Below are positions 1 to 5,368 of a stretch of DNA of 9,304 nt, in pieces. Under the pieces are notes generated by a model. The model searched no databases, was not told the DNA's origin, and saw nothing but the letters and a program-made list of their open reading frames with translations. The DNA comes from Microcaldota archaeon (lineage in GTDB: Archaea > Micrarchaeota > Micrarchaeia > Micrarchaeales > CABMGC01): positions 1-9,304 of the forward strand of contig JASHUB010000068.1 of assembly GCA_030040265.1 (NCBI GenBank), read 5' to 3'. Within the stretch, counting starts at the first letter, position 1. Each line of letters begins with the position of its first letter. The translations under genes were made by a program, and so were the position numbers.

Positions 1-47
1 TTGACGTACCTGTTCACCGAATCGCCACAGAAGCTTTAAGAACCTTA

Positions 48-58
48 AGATATAAATT
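48..58 (+). promoter_or_regulatory. Candidate TATA box upstream of the TOPRIM/dnaG genes
   Basis: The AT-rich run AAGATATAAATTAAGATA spans this point and fits an archaeal TATA box. The start would fall near base 80, about 120 nt before the first gene. That is long for an archaeal leader, so the box may serve a small RNA or a leftward gene instead. The run is AT-rich on both strands and its direction is not certain. Confidence 0.35.
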
Positions 59-120
59 AAGATACGTAAATCAGCCGCATCATTGCGTCAAAAGGGATCA
101 ATATGAATCATACTAATCTT

Positions 121-142
121 TCGATGGTCGTTTGCCATTCGA
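121..142 (+). repeat. Leader hairpin (imperfect inverted repeat)
   Basis: TCGATGG and CCATTCGA pair as seven base pairs with one bulged T, around the 7-nt loop TCGTTTG. It lies in the putative leader between the TATA-like element and the TOPRIM gene. No known riboswitch or sRNA family is recognised. A hairpin of this size can arise by chance. Confidence 0.35.
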
Positions 143-199
143 GACTAGCAGACATGTTGCTTCTTCGACGTTAGTTCGGCTGTTCCTTAGTGGAGAAGA

Positions 200-631
200 A
201 TGCAGCAGATGGAGAAGGAGTACAGGCAGAAGAGACACTTGCAAGAGATGCTAGAGCGGCTGCGCGAAGGCGTGGCCATTGTGGAGGGGAAACATGACGT
301 GGCGGTCCTGGAAAGGCTGGGCGTCCACGCTCTGGTCTACAGCGCGGTGGAGAGCGGAAAGTCCGCGCCGGAAAAGGGGAAGACCATCTATATCCTTACG
401 GACAACGACAAGGGAGGCGACGAGAAGCGCGAGCGGCTGAAATCCGCACTGCTCGCAATGGACATAGGTCACGCTATAAACGAGGAACTAGGAAGGAAGC
501 TGCTCCAGATGCTTGGGGCGACCTCGATAGAGCAGATCTACGGCCCTGCAATGGAGATCCTGGAAGAAGAAAAGAGTGACAATCATGGCAAAAACATATC
601 TAGACATAGTAAAATATATGGTAGAGGCTAG
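200..631 (+). CDS. Small stand-alone TOPRIM-domain protein
   Basis: A 143-aa protein resembling the archaeal small primase-like TOPRIM family (COG1658 type), related to the fold of RNase M5 and DnaG. The TOPRIM signature is visible: the catalytic-type Glu in IVEGKHD (E29) and the metal-binding acidic pair in LTDNDKGG (D68, D70), followed by a helical segment. The substrate of these stand-alone proteins is not well known; a nucleic-acid phosphotransfer or cleavage role on DNA or RNA is inferred from the fold. The ATG at 200 has GGAG at 192-195, so it was chosen over the ATG at 209. The gene overlaps dnaG by 47 nt (585-631), and the last 18 or so residues, read in that overlap, are polar and look unlike a family C-terminus. 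A one-base loss in the A/G-rich run at 563-576 could have removed an original stop at TGA 577-579. Co-transcription with dnaG is likely. Confidence 0.8.
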   Translation: MQQMEKEYRQKRHLQEMLERLREGVAIVEGKHDVAVLERLGVHALVYSAVESGKSAPEKGKTIYILTDNDKGGDEKRERLKSALLAMDIGHAINEELGRKLLQMLGATSIEQIYGPAMEILEEEKSDNHGKNISRHSKIYGRG

Positions 632-1973
632 ATTCACCATCGACGGGATGGTGGAGAAGCCAGACATAATAGGCGCAGTCTTCGGCCAGACCGAAGGGCT
701 GCTGGGAGACGAGCTCGACCTCCGTGAGCTGCAGAAGAACGGCAAGATAGGCAGGATAGAGATCGACGCTTCGCAGTCCGGCAACAGGACGTTCGGCAAG
801 CTGCACCTTCCAGCGTCGCTCGACAGGGTCGAGACGTGCATACTCGGCGCCGCCGTCGAATCGGTCGACAGAGTAGGCCCTTACGAGGCAGACTTCAAGA
901 TCGAGAAGATAGAGGACACTAGGAGCGAGAAGCGCAGGAAGATACTCGACAGGGCGAAGGAGCTAGTGAAGACGATGCTCACGACCGAGCTTCCAGACAG
1001 CAAGGAGCTCGCCGAACTCGTTCAGTCCGAGGTGAAGACCAGCGAGATCACCACCTACGGGCCGGACAAGCTTCCGGCAGGGCCGGAGGTCGGCAAGGTA
1101 GCAGACCTGATAATAGTCGAGGGTCGCGCCGACGTCATAACTCTGCTCAGGTCCAACATAACCAACGCGATAGCAGTCGGCGGAGCGACGAACAACATAC
1201 CCAAGACGATAATCGACCTGTGCAACGAGAAGGAGGTCACCATATTCGCCGACGGGGACCGCGGAGGCGACATGATAATCCGCACGATAATAAACTCCGC
1301 AGAGGTCGACTTCGTTACCAAGGCTCCTGACGGGAAGGAGGTAGAGGAGCTGACGAGGAAGGAGATAATCAAGGCCATCAGGTCGAGGGTGCCGATAGAC
1401 CAGTACATGGGAGGGAAGGGAAGGCAGGGCCAGAGGCAGCAGCCCCAGCCGCCGCAGCCGCCTAGGCCGCAGCCGCAGCAGCCACAGCAGAGGCCTGCAG
1501 GCGCGCTGTCGCAGTCGAGGCCTCCGATGCCGCCTGGCGGCATGATGCGCCCTCCTCCGCCGCCACCGCCAGAACGCGATGCGGACGACGGGATGGGGCT
1601 GCAGAAGATGGAGCCGCAGACCCCGCGCGAAGGCATGATGCTAAGACCTGCTGAGGCAAAGCCGGCGCTCGAGACCATGGTGCTTTCGCAGTTGCTCACT
1701 GGGCTGGACGAGCTGTCCGGCACGATCAGGTGCAGGCTCTACGACAATGTGGGCAACGTCATAAAGGAGGCGCCCATACGCGAGCTGTACGCTGTCATGC
1801 AGGACACCGACCACATCTACGCGATAGTGCTCGACGGCGTCATAACGCCGCGGCTCGTTGACCAGGCGATAGAGAAGGGAGTGCACGCGATATACGGCGT
1901 GAAGGCGAACCCGATGCAGAAGAGGCATCCGGAGCTCATGCTGTACACCAAGGAGCAGGGCAAGATCGAGTGA
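585..1973 (+). CDS. dnaG: Archaeal DnaG-type primase
   Basis: A 462-aa archaeal DnaG homologue. The N-terminal domain (about residues 1-165) has the conserved start MAKTYLDIVKYMVEA and the GLLGDELDLRELQ motif. The TOPRIM domain (about 170-270) has IVEGRAD with the conserved Glu at 179 and ADGDRGG with the metal-binding Asp at 223 and 225. The conserved C-terminal domain covers about 360-462. Unlike bacterial DnaG, archaeal forms lack the zinc-binding and helicase-binding domains; members of the family can make primers and have also been found with the archaeal exosome, so the role may be in replication, RNA handling or both. Between TOPRIM and C-terminal domain lies a Pro/Gln-rich, Met/Gly-containing linker (about residues 277-345) with a run of seven prolines near 323-329. 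ATG 585 was chosen because GAGTGA (574-579) is a well-spaced ribosome-binding site and the product then starts as in relatives; an in-frame GTG at 576 is less likely. Confidence 0.93.
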   Translation: MAKTYLDIVKYMVEARFTIDGMVEKPDIIGAVFGQTEGLLGDELDLRELQKNGKIGRIEIDASQSGNRTFGKLHLPASLDRVETCILGAAVESVDRVGPYEADFKIEKIEDTRSEKRRKILDRAKELVKTMLTTELPDSKELAELVQSEVKTSEITTYGPDKLPAGPEVGKVADLIIVEGRADVITLLRSNITNAIAVGGATNNIPKTIIDLCNEKEVTIFADGDRGGDMIIRTIINSAEVDFVTKAPDGKEVEELTRKEIIKAIRSRVPIDQYMGGKGRQGQRQQPQPPQPPRPQPQQPQQRPAGALSQSRPPMPPGGMMRPPPPPPPERDADDGMGLQKMEPQTPREGMMLRPAEAKPALETMVLSQLLTGLDELSGTIRCRLYDNVGNVIKEAPIRELYAVMQDTDHIYAIVLDGVITPRLVDQAIEKGVHAIYGVKANPMQKRHPELMLYTKEQGKIE

Positions 1974-1990
1974 CGCCTTTGTAGGGCACC

Positions 1991-2000
1991 TTCTTAAGCT
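1991..2000 (+). promoter_or_regulatory. Candidate TATA box of the methyltransferase gene
   Basis: TTCTTAAGCT is centred about 26 nt upstream of the ATG at 2021. This spacing would put the transcription start on or next to the start codon, giving a leaderless mRNA. No good ribosome-binding site precedes the ATG, which agrees with this. The TATA match itself is modest. Confidence 0.4.
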
Positions 2001-2020
2001 CTCCACGGCTAAGGATTAGC

Positions 2021-2836
2021 ATGCGAAATGTAAAGGCGCACTATTCGCAGGACCCGGGAAGGGAGTGGCGCAGGCTCAACCACGACGCTTTCCAGAAGCT
2101 CGAGTTCCGGACCACGATGCGTTACCTTGATGCATACCTCCCAAAGCGCGGCCTTGTGCTTGACGCCGGCGGCGGGCCCGGAAGATACACCATAGAGTTG
2201 GCGCGCAAAGGCTATGATGTCGTCCTTCTCGACCTGGTCAGGGAAAACCTCAGGTTCGCCGAGAGGATGATCCAGAGAAAAAGGGTCGGCGATCGGGTCA
2301 AGGCGATACGGCAAGGGGACATCACCGATCTCGATGGGATAGCTGACGGCACCTTCGATGCCGTGGCATGCCTCGGAGGCCCGCTCTCGCATGTCATGAA
2401 GGAGACAAAGCGGAGAGACGCCATTGCAGAGCTCAGGCGTGTAGCGAAGCACGGCGCCCCGATATTCGTATCAGTGATGAGCAAGCTCTCGTCCGTGCTG
2501 AATGTCGGACTGATGCCCGGTCCGCAGCCGGAAATCACGCGCCGGTACTTCGGGGAGTTCCTCAGGACCGGCGACTATTTCGGGCAATCGGAGTTCACCT
2601 CTTTCCACGGATTCATGAGACAGGAGCTCGTTGACCTGCTAACTGAGCAGGGGCTAGATGTGCTCAAGGTAGTCGCGCTGGAGGGCTGCGGGGGCTATTC
2701 GATCCCAGGACTAAACAGGCTGGAAAGAAGGCTGCCGAGGCAGTGGAAGGAATGGCAGCGCATACATTTTGAGACGTGCGAGCTGCCTCAGTTCGTCGAC
2801 CTGAGCGACCACATGCTGGCCGTCTGCAGGAAGTAA
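2021..2836 (+). CDS. Class I SAM-dependent methyltransferase (substrate unknown)
   Basis: A 271-aa protein with a Rossmann-type methyltransferase core. Motif I, the glycine-rich SAM-binding loop, is LDAGGGPGRYT at residues 47-57. The acidic residue at the end of strand 2 that usually binds the SAM ribose is D71 in VVLLDL. A motif III/IV region, RQGDITDLDG then FDAVACLGGPLSH, lies at about 97-124. The part after residue 150 (KLSSVLN, then EFTSFHGFMRQELVDLL and the C-terminal DLSDHMLAVCRK) is a substrate-side region that gives no firm target. Small molecules, lipids, RNA or protein are all possible. The gene begins 47 nt after the dnaG stop, on the same strand, and has no clear ribosome-binding site; a TATA-like box places it in its own leaderless transcript. 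It converges with the small membrane protein gene. Confidence 0.85.
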   Translation: MRNVKAHYSQDPGREWRRLNHDAFQKLEFRTTMRYLDAYLPKRGLVLDAGGGPGRYTIELARKGYDVVLLDLVRENLRFAERMIQRKRVGDRVKAIRQGDITDLDGIADGTFDAVACLGGPLSHVMKETKRRDAIAELRRVAKHGAPIFVSVMSKLSSVLNVGLMPGPQPEITRRYFGEFLRTGDYFGQSEFTSFHGFMRQELVDLLTEQGLDVLKVVALEGCGGYSIPGLNRLERRLPRQWKEWQRIHFETCELPQFVDLSDHMLAVCRK

Positions 2837-2856
2837 ACTCCTAGGCAGAGCCCGCA

Positions 2857-3051
2857 TCACGGCGCGACTCGCGCCGTGGTGGTCACAATTATGCTCGTGA
2901 CTGTCGTAGTGGACAGCGGAGCTGCGGTGGTGCTAACCGTAACCGCGGTTATGCTGCTGACGGCGACCGAGAAATACGCCCAGACCAGCACCGCTATGAT
3001 GAGTATGGCTATCACGAGCCACGTGAGAAGGCGCTTCGTTTCAGCATCCAT
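2857..3051 (-). CDS. Small single-span membrane protein with Thr/Ser-rich tail
   Basis: A 64-aa hypothetical protein. The N-terminus MDAETKRLLT is charged. A hydrophobic helix of about 20-23 residues follows (about 9-31, WLVIAILIIAVLVWAYF), and then a tail in which 16 of 29 residues (32-60) are Ser or Thr. The basic residues K6 and R7 before the helix suggest that the N-terminus stays inside and the Thr/Ser-rich tail faces out, where it could be O-glycosylated. No family is recognised. A very good TATA box (GGTATAAATT, preceded by the BRE-like GCGAAA) sits about 32 nt upstream and predicts a start only 5-6 nt before the ATG, so translation would be nearly leaderless. That promoter is the main reason to accept this frame over a similar-sized one on the opposite strand. 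A gap of 48 nt separates it from the upstream methyltransferase gene. Confidence 0.6.
   Translation of the reverse strand: MDAETKRLLTWLVIAILIIAVLVWAYFSVAVSSITAVTVSTTAAPLSTTTVTSIIVTTTARVAP
2858..2878. terminator. Perfect 9-bp GC-rich inverted repeat between convergent genes
   Basis: CACGGCGCG and CGCGCCGTG are exact reverse complements separated by the 3-nt loop ACT. The repeat starts 22 nt after the stop of the rightward methyltransferase gene and covers the last codons and part of the stop codon of the leftward membrane-protein gene. Its place and symmetry suggest a structure ending or insulating both transcripts, or protecting their 3' ends. No T-run follows on either strand, so it is not a classical intrinsic terminator and the terminator label is an inference. 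Confidence 0.4.
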
Positions 3052-3076
3052 GCGATCGTTATTCTCCCGATTCCAA

Positions 3077-3090
3077 TGAATTTATACCTT
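3077..3090 (-). promoter_or_regulatory. Strong archaeal BRE/TATA promoter
   Basis: On the minus strand the sequence reads GCGAAAGGTATAAATTCA, a close match to an archaeal TATA box with a purine-rich BRE before it. The box is centred near 3083, so transcription should start near 3056-3057, just before the ATG at 3051. It overlaps the 3' flank of the upstream methyltransferase gene, so the small membrane protein has its own promoter. Confidence 0.65.
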
Positions 3091-3099
3091 TCGCGGCGC

Positions 3100-3780
3100 T
3101 CATCTCTTCCTGAAGATGAACTGGTGCGTGCTCCTGTCATATTCCTTGCCGTGCATCATGTTCCGGTGCGGCTTGTGCATGTAGTCAAGCAGTTCGAACG
3201 CGCCGCCGAACTCTGCTTCCACGTCCTCCTTCTCGTAGAGGATCATCGGGATCGAGTTTACCGGATCGACGATCGCCTTCGATTGTGGCTTGAGGAACAT
3301 CTTGTAGTATCCGTCGTCAACGCCCGGGAGGGTGAGCAGATAGAAGCCTCCGCGCCTCATAACGCGCCCGAGTTCCTCCCTGTAGAAATCCTTGTCCCGG
3401 CCGGTCATCTGGTGCGTGTAGCAGAACGTGTCGACAGCCATGTCGACGATCCCGTCTCCAAGCTGCCACCTGTCCGTGACGCTCGCGCACATCGGATGGA
3501 GCCTGCCGGAGAGCTTCTGCTCCTCGCTCTTTCTTCGCAGCTTATCTACCATTTCGGGCACCATGTCGATGCTGTAGACGTCAAAACCGCACCTTGCCAG
3601 GTATAGCGAGTTCCTTCCAGTGCCGCAGCCGATGTCCACGGCGGTGCCGCCGCCCACGCCGAGCTTCCTGATGAAATCGACGAAATACTTCACCGCTTCC
3701 GATGGGAGGTCCCTGAACGAGGATGGCAGTCCCTTGTTGGAATACTCTCGAGACCACAGCCCTACGGCATTGTCATCCAT
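3100..3780 (-). CDS. Class I SAM-dependent methyltransferase (substrate unknown)
   Basis: A 226-aa methyltransferase of the Rossmann fold. Motif I is VDIGCGTGRN at residues 48-57, and the acidic residue at the end of strand 2 is D72 in YSIDMVPEMV. A segment GIVDMAVDTFCYTHQM corresponds to the motif IV area, and LGRVMRRGGFYLLTLPG to the post-motif helix and strand. The general look is that of the broad TehB/UbiE-like group; the substrate cannot be told. GGTGG at 3785-3789 is a good ribosome-binding site for the ATG at 3780. The gene starts 21 nt after tRNA-Pro and no T-rich terminator or clear TATA box lies between them, so it is probably transcribed through from the tRNA. A role in modifying tRNA or rRNA would suit the position but is not shown by the sequence. 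Confidence 0.83.
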   Translation of the reverse strand: MDDNAVGLWSREYSNKGLPSSFRDLPSEAVKYFVDFIRKLGVGGGTAVDIGCGTGRNSLYLARCGFDVYSIDMVPEMVDKLRRKSEEQKLSGRLHPMCASVTDRWQLGDGIVDMAVDTFCYTHQMTGRDKDFYREELGRVMRRGGFYLLTLPGVDDGYYKMFLKPQSKAIVDPVNSIPMILYEKEDVEAEFGGAFELLDYMHKPHRNMMHGKEYDRSTHQFIFRKR

Positions 3781-3801
3781 GAAACCACCACATAAACGCT
3801 A

Positions 3802-3875
3802 TGGGGGGTTCGTGATTTGAACACGAGTCCTGAGGTCCCAAACCTCAGAGCCTAACCAAGCTAGCAGAACCCCCC
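3802..3875 (-). tRNA. tRNA-Pro (anticodon UGG)
   Basis: A 74-nt cloverleaf. The acceptor stem GGGGGGT (3875-3869) pairs with ACCCCCC (3809-3803), the anticodon stem TGAGG pairs with CCTCA around the loop TTTGGGA, and the T arm is TCGTG-TTCAAAT-CACGA. The anticodon TGG (3840-3838) reads proline CCA codons, with G37 and discriminator A at 3802. The D arm is the weakest part: position 10/25 seems to be a T-T mismatch and 13/22 a wobble. No CCA end is encoded. There is no intron. A weak AT-rich element near 3901-3909 may be its TATA box. Confidence 0.92.
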
Positions 3876-3919
3876 AGGAGCAGTAATAATGAATGGCTAA
3901 GGATTAAAGGAGTTCCGTA

Positions 3920-4369
3920 TCAGTCTTTCTTTGGCTTCCTGCCGCGCTGCTTCGGCATCTTCAGGTTTGGATATATTTTGGAAAGCATCTCCTGGTTGAC
4001 GTCGAAATCGTACTTCAGGTTCTGCGCGACCTTCCGCAGCAGGTACACGTTCGCGACCTCCTGCAGCTCAGGCTTTTCCTTTGTCGCAGCCTCTACCGCG
4101 GCCTTCGCCTCCTTGGAGCTCAGCGACTGTATCGCCTGCACAAGATTAGAAATCGACTTCCTGCCCTCGGCCGTAACCGAGTCCGCGTATGCGTCGAGCA
4201 CGTCCGTCTTTATCCCGAGGATCTCGAATGCCTTCCTGTCGAGGCTCTGCCTTATCGCGGCGAGATGGAAGGCCACCTCCTCGGGCTTCGTCCCGTCTAC
4301 TATGCTCATCCGCTTTATCGCGACCCAGTTGCCGTACTTCGCCGAGAAGTCTATCGAGCCGTCGGCCAT
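3920..4369 (-). CDS. Hypothetical protein with basic AT-hook-like tail
   Basis: A 149-aa protein of unknown family. It is probably mostly helical, with a helix-rich Ala/Glu/Lys middle (about residues 70-100), no signal peptide and no membrane segment. It ends in PKQRGRKPKKD, a basic tail similar to an AT-hook (core RGRP) but with RGRKP instead. That would fit contact with DNA or RNA; the inference rests on the tail alone. The gene starts 9 nt after the stop of the winged-helix gene, with GGTC upstream of the ATG, so both belong to one transcription unit behind L40e. The base and codon use match the neighbouring core genes, so it does not look recently acquired. It may be a lineage-specific nucleoid, transcription or ribosome-associated protein. 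Confidence 0.7.
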   Translation of the reverse strand: MADGSIDFSAKYGNWVAIKRMSIVDGTKPEEVAFHLAAIRQSLDRKAFEILGIKTDVLDAYADSVTAEGRKSISNLVQAIQSLSSKEAKAAVEAATKEKPELQEVANVYLLRKVAQNLKYDFDVNQEMLSKIYPNLKMPKQRGRKPKKD

Positions 4370-4378
4370 CCGAAGACC

Positions 4379-4597
4379 TTACGCTTGGACTACGTAGTAG
4401 CCCGAGGCCTTCTCCCTTGCGACCCTCTTGATGACGCCCTTGTTGGCGAGCGCCACCAGCGTGTTGGTCACCATGCTCTTGGGCCTGTTTGACTTCTTCG
4501 CTATGTCGTCAGCTGTCTTCAGGGCTTCTGCCTTTGTCGCGCCGAGTTCCTTCATCGCTTGAACAACGAGTTGTTCTATTGGATTCAGATCCACCAT
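4379..4597 (-). CDS. Small winged helix-turn-helix protein
   Basis: A 72-aa protein that is almost only a winged-helix domain. Helix 1 (NPIEQLVVQAMKELGA) is followed by a helix-turn-helix at about residues 28-52, where SMVTNTLVALANKG is the likely recognition helix. The wing is VIKRVAREKASGYYVV (55-70), with basic residues that could touch nucleic acid. It resembles archaeal MarR-like or generic winged-helix regulators. Ribosomal protein S25e has the same fold and a similar end of recognition helix and wing, and the L40e neighbour makes that worth testing, but the Lys-rich N-terminus of S25e is absent. It lies 25 nt downstream of L40e, with GGTAAT just before the ATG, and 9 nt upstream of the AT-hook-like gene. 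Confidence 0.75.
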   Translation of the reverse strand: MVDLNPIEQLVVQAMKELGATKAEALKTADDIAKKSNRPKSMVTNTLVALANKGVIKRVAREKASGYYVVQA

Positions 4598-4622
4598 TCT
4601 ATTACCTTTTGAAATCTAAGCA

Positions 4623-4775
4623 TCACTTCTTGGCCCTGACCTCCTTCCTCTTCGGCCTCAGCGACGTGTATCCGCACTTCCTGCACATCTCGGCTCCGGC
4701 CCTGTTCCTAGCCTTGCACCTCTTGCATATGTACGTGCGTGATATTTCAGCGTCTGCTATCGGAAACTTTCCCAT
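4623..4775 (-). CDS. rpl40e: Large-subunit ribosomal protein L40e
   Basis: A 50-aa basic zinc-ribbon protein of the archaeal large ribosomal subunit. It begins MGKFPIADAEISRTYICKRC and has two CxxC knuckles, C17/C20 and C31/C34 (CRKCGY), followed by SLRPKRKE and a Lys/Arg-rich end, as in archaeal L40e proteins. In eukaryotes the same ribosomal domain is made fused to ubiquitin; here it stands alone. GGTGC at 4781-4785 is a well-spaced ribosome-binding site. It is the first gene of a leftward unit with the winged-helix and AT-hook-like genes. Its leader probably contains the hairpin at 4806-4823. Confidence 0.93.
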   Translation of the reverse strand: MGKFPIADAEISRTYICKRCKARNRAGAEMCRKCGYTSLRPKRKEVRAKK

Positions 4776-4805
4776 TTAAAGCACCAGAAATTCCTTACAT
4801 TAAGC

Positions 4806-4823
4806 CTTCTAAAAAGTTAGAAG
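4806..4823 (-). repeat. Hairpin in the predicted L40e mRNA leader
   Basis: CTTCTAA and TTAGAAG are perfect 7-nt inverted repeats around a 4-nt loop. With a minus-strand TATA box at 4848-4857 the transcript would start near 4826, so this hairpin would lie at the very 5' end of the L40e mRNA. It might also be a protein-binding palindrome in DNA, in the region between L40e and hicB. Confidence 0.45.
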
Positions 4824-4847
4824 CACTATGTTTTATTGCACCGAAAT

Positions 4848-4857
4848 CTATATAAAA
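4848..4857 (-). promoter_or_regulatory. Candidate TATA box of the L40e unit
   Basis: On the minus strand the sequence reads TTTTATATAG inside a longer AT-rich run. Its centre near 4853 predicts a start near 4826 and a leader of about 50 nt before the L40e ATG. The run is AT-rich on both strands, but on the plus strand it is too far from hicB to be its main promoter. Confidence 0.5.
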
Positions 4858-4861
4858 TATG

Positions 4862-4894
4862 CGTTGTCCTCGTATCAGACCGTCAGACACAACG
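4862..4894. promoter_or_regulatory. Candidate operator upstream of hicBA
   Basis: CGTTGT at 4862-4867 and ACAACG at 4889-4894 form an inverted repeat. Inside it the hexamer TCAGAC occurs twice, at 4875-4880 and 4883-4888, an 8-nt step. The element ends just before the TATA box of hicBA, a usual place for an archaeal activator or repressor site. The repeats are short and could be chance. Confidence 0.4.
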
Positions 4895-4901
4895 ATGCAA
4901 A

Positions 4902-4914
4902 GTTTAATAAATAG
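4902..4914 (+). promoter_or_regulatory. Candidate TATA box of hicBA
   Basis: GTTTAATAAATAGG fits an archaeal TATA box centred near 4907. Transcription would start near 4934, about 8 nt before the hicB ATG at 4942. Confidence 0.55.
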
Positions 4915-4941
4915 GAAATCCATATTTAACTAGGCGATGCA

Positions 4942-5151
4942 ATGAAATTACAGACAATCGTATGGAAGGAAGGCAAAACGTACGTGATAAAAGAAGCAGT
5001 TACTGGCGTGACCACCCAAGGAAAGACCATAGAAGAAGCCATGAAGAACATAAAAGAGGCAGTCACGCTTTATCTAGAGGAAATGCCCAAGATCAGAAGT
5101 GAACTGAGACACATGAACGCCATAGGTGCCGTTAGTGTCGAGATTTCCTAG
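4942..5151 (+). CDS. hicB: HicB-family antitoxin (minimal form)
   Basis: A 69-aa protein matching the short HicB fold, a degraded RNase H-like domain that binds and blocks the HicA toxin. The recognisable part is GVTTQGKTIEEAMKNIKEAV then TLYLEE (about residues 22-48), which follows the usual PGCVTQGKTLEEALKNIKEAIELYLE pattern, although the PELPGC segment is replaced by KEAVTGV. There is no C-terminal helix-turn-helix or ribbon-helix-helix domain, so it probably cannot bind its own operator as longer HicB proteins do. It is upstream of the toxin, the reverse of the classical hicA-hicB order but common among small archaeal and cyanobacterial pairs. Its codons (TTA, AGA, GAA, CTT) differ from the GC-richer neighbours, a sign of transfer. 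The gene overlaps hicA. Confidence 0.82.
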   Translation: MKLQTIVWKEGKTYVIKEAVTGVTTQGKTIEEAMKNIKEAVTLYLEEMPKIRSELRHMNAIGAVSVEIS

Positions 5152-5368
5152 ACTCTCTGGCTTAGAAATAGTCAAAGTTCTAGTCAAAGAGTTTGGCTTC
5201 GAAGTAACCCGGCATCGCGGAAGCCACGTCAGCCTAAGAAAGTTTGTTAGTGAAAGAAAAGTAGTGACAATCGTTCCACTGCACAAAGAAGTCAAACTGG
5301 GAACGCCTTTTGGAATACTAGACCTAGGTGGCATAAACCGCGATGAATTTCTTAAAAAGGTAATTTAG
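5135..5368 (+). CDS. hicA: HicA-family mRNA interferase toxin
   Basis: A 77-aa HicA toxin, a small double-stranded-RNA-binding-type fold that cleaves mRNA and stops translation when its antitoxin is lost. Seen here are the N-terminal LSGLEIVKVLVKEFGFE, the active-site motif RHRGSHVSL with the catalytic-type His at 31, and the end VTIVPLHKEVKLGT followed by GILDLGGINRDEFL, as in the family. The active site appears intact. The start is not certain: GTG at 5135 has AGGTG (5124-5128) 6 nt upstream and was preferred; GTG at 5126 would add three residues. It overlaps hicB by 17 nt, so the two are translationally coupled. Its stop overlaps the leuS stop tail to tail by 4 nt. A 60-nt line inside the gene (5221-5280) is about 40% GC, against about 58% in a line of leuS (5701-5760). 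Confidence 0.88.
   Translation: MSRFPRLSGLEIVKVLVKEFGFEVTRHRGSHVSLRKFVSERKVVTIVPLHKEVKLGTPFGILDLGGINRDEFLKKVI

Larger units (their letters stand above)
1..199. other. Upstream region without a recognisable gene
   Basis: No complete gene is visible here. A reading frame on the plus strand is open from the left edge to a TAA at 114-116 (37 codons), and another runs from base 1 to a TAA at 37-39. Either could be the tail of a gene that starts outside the window, but neither gives a recognisable protein. The stretch is more AT-rich than the genes that follow and contains a TATA-like element near 48-58. If that box is used, the next gene would have a leader of about 120 nt holding a hairpin at 121-142. 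Confidence 0.5.
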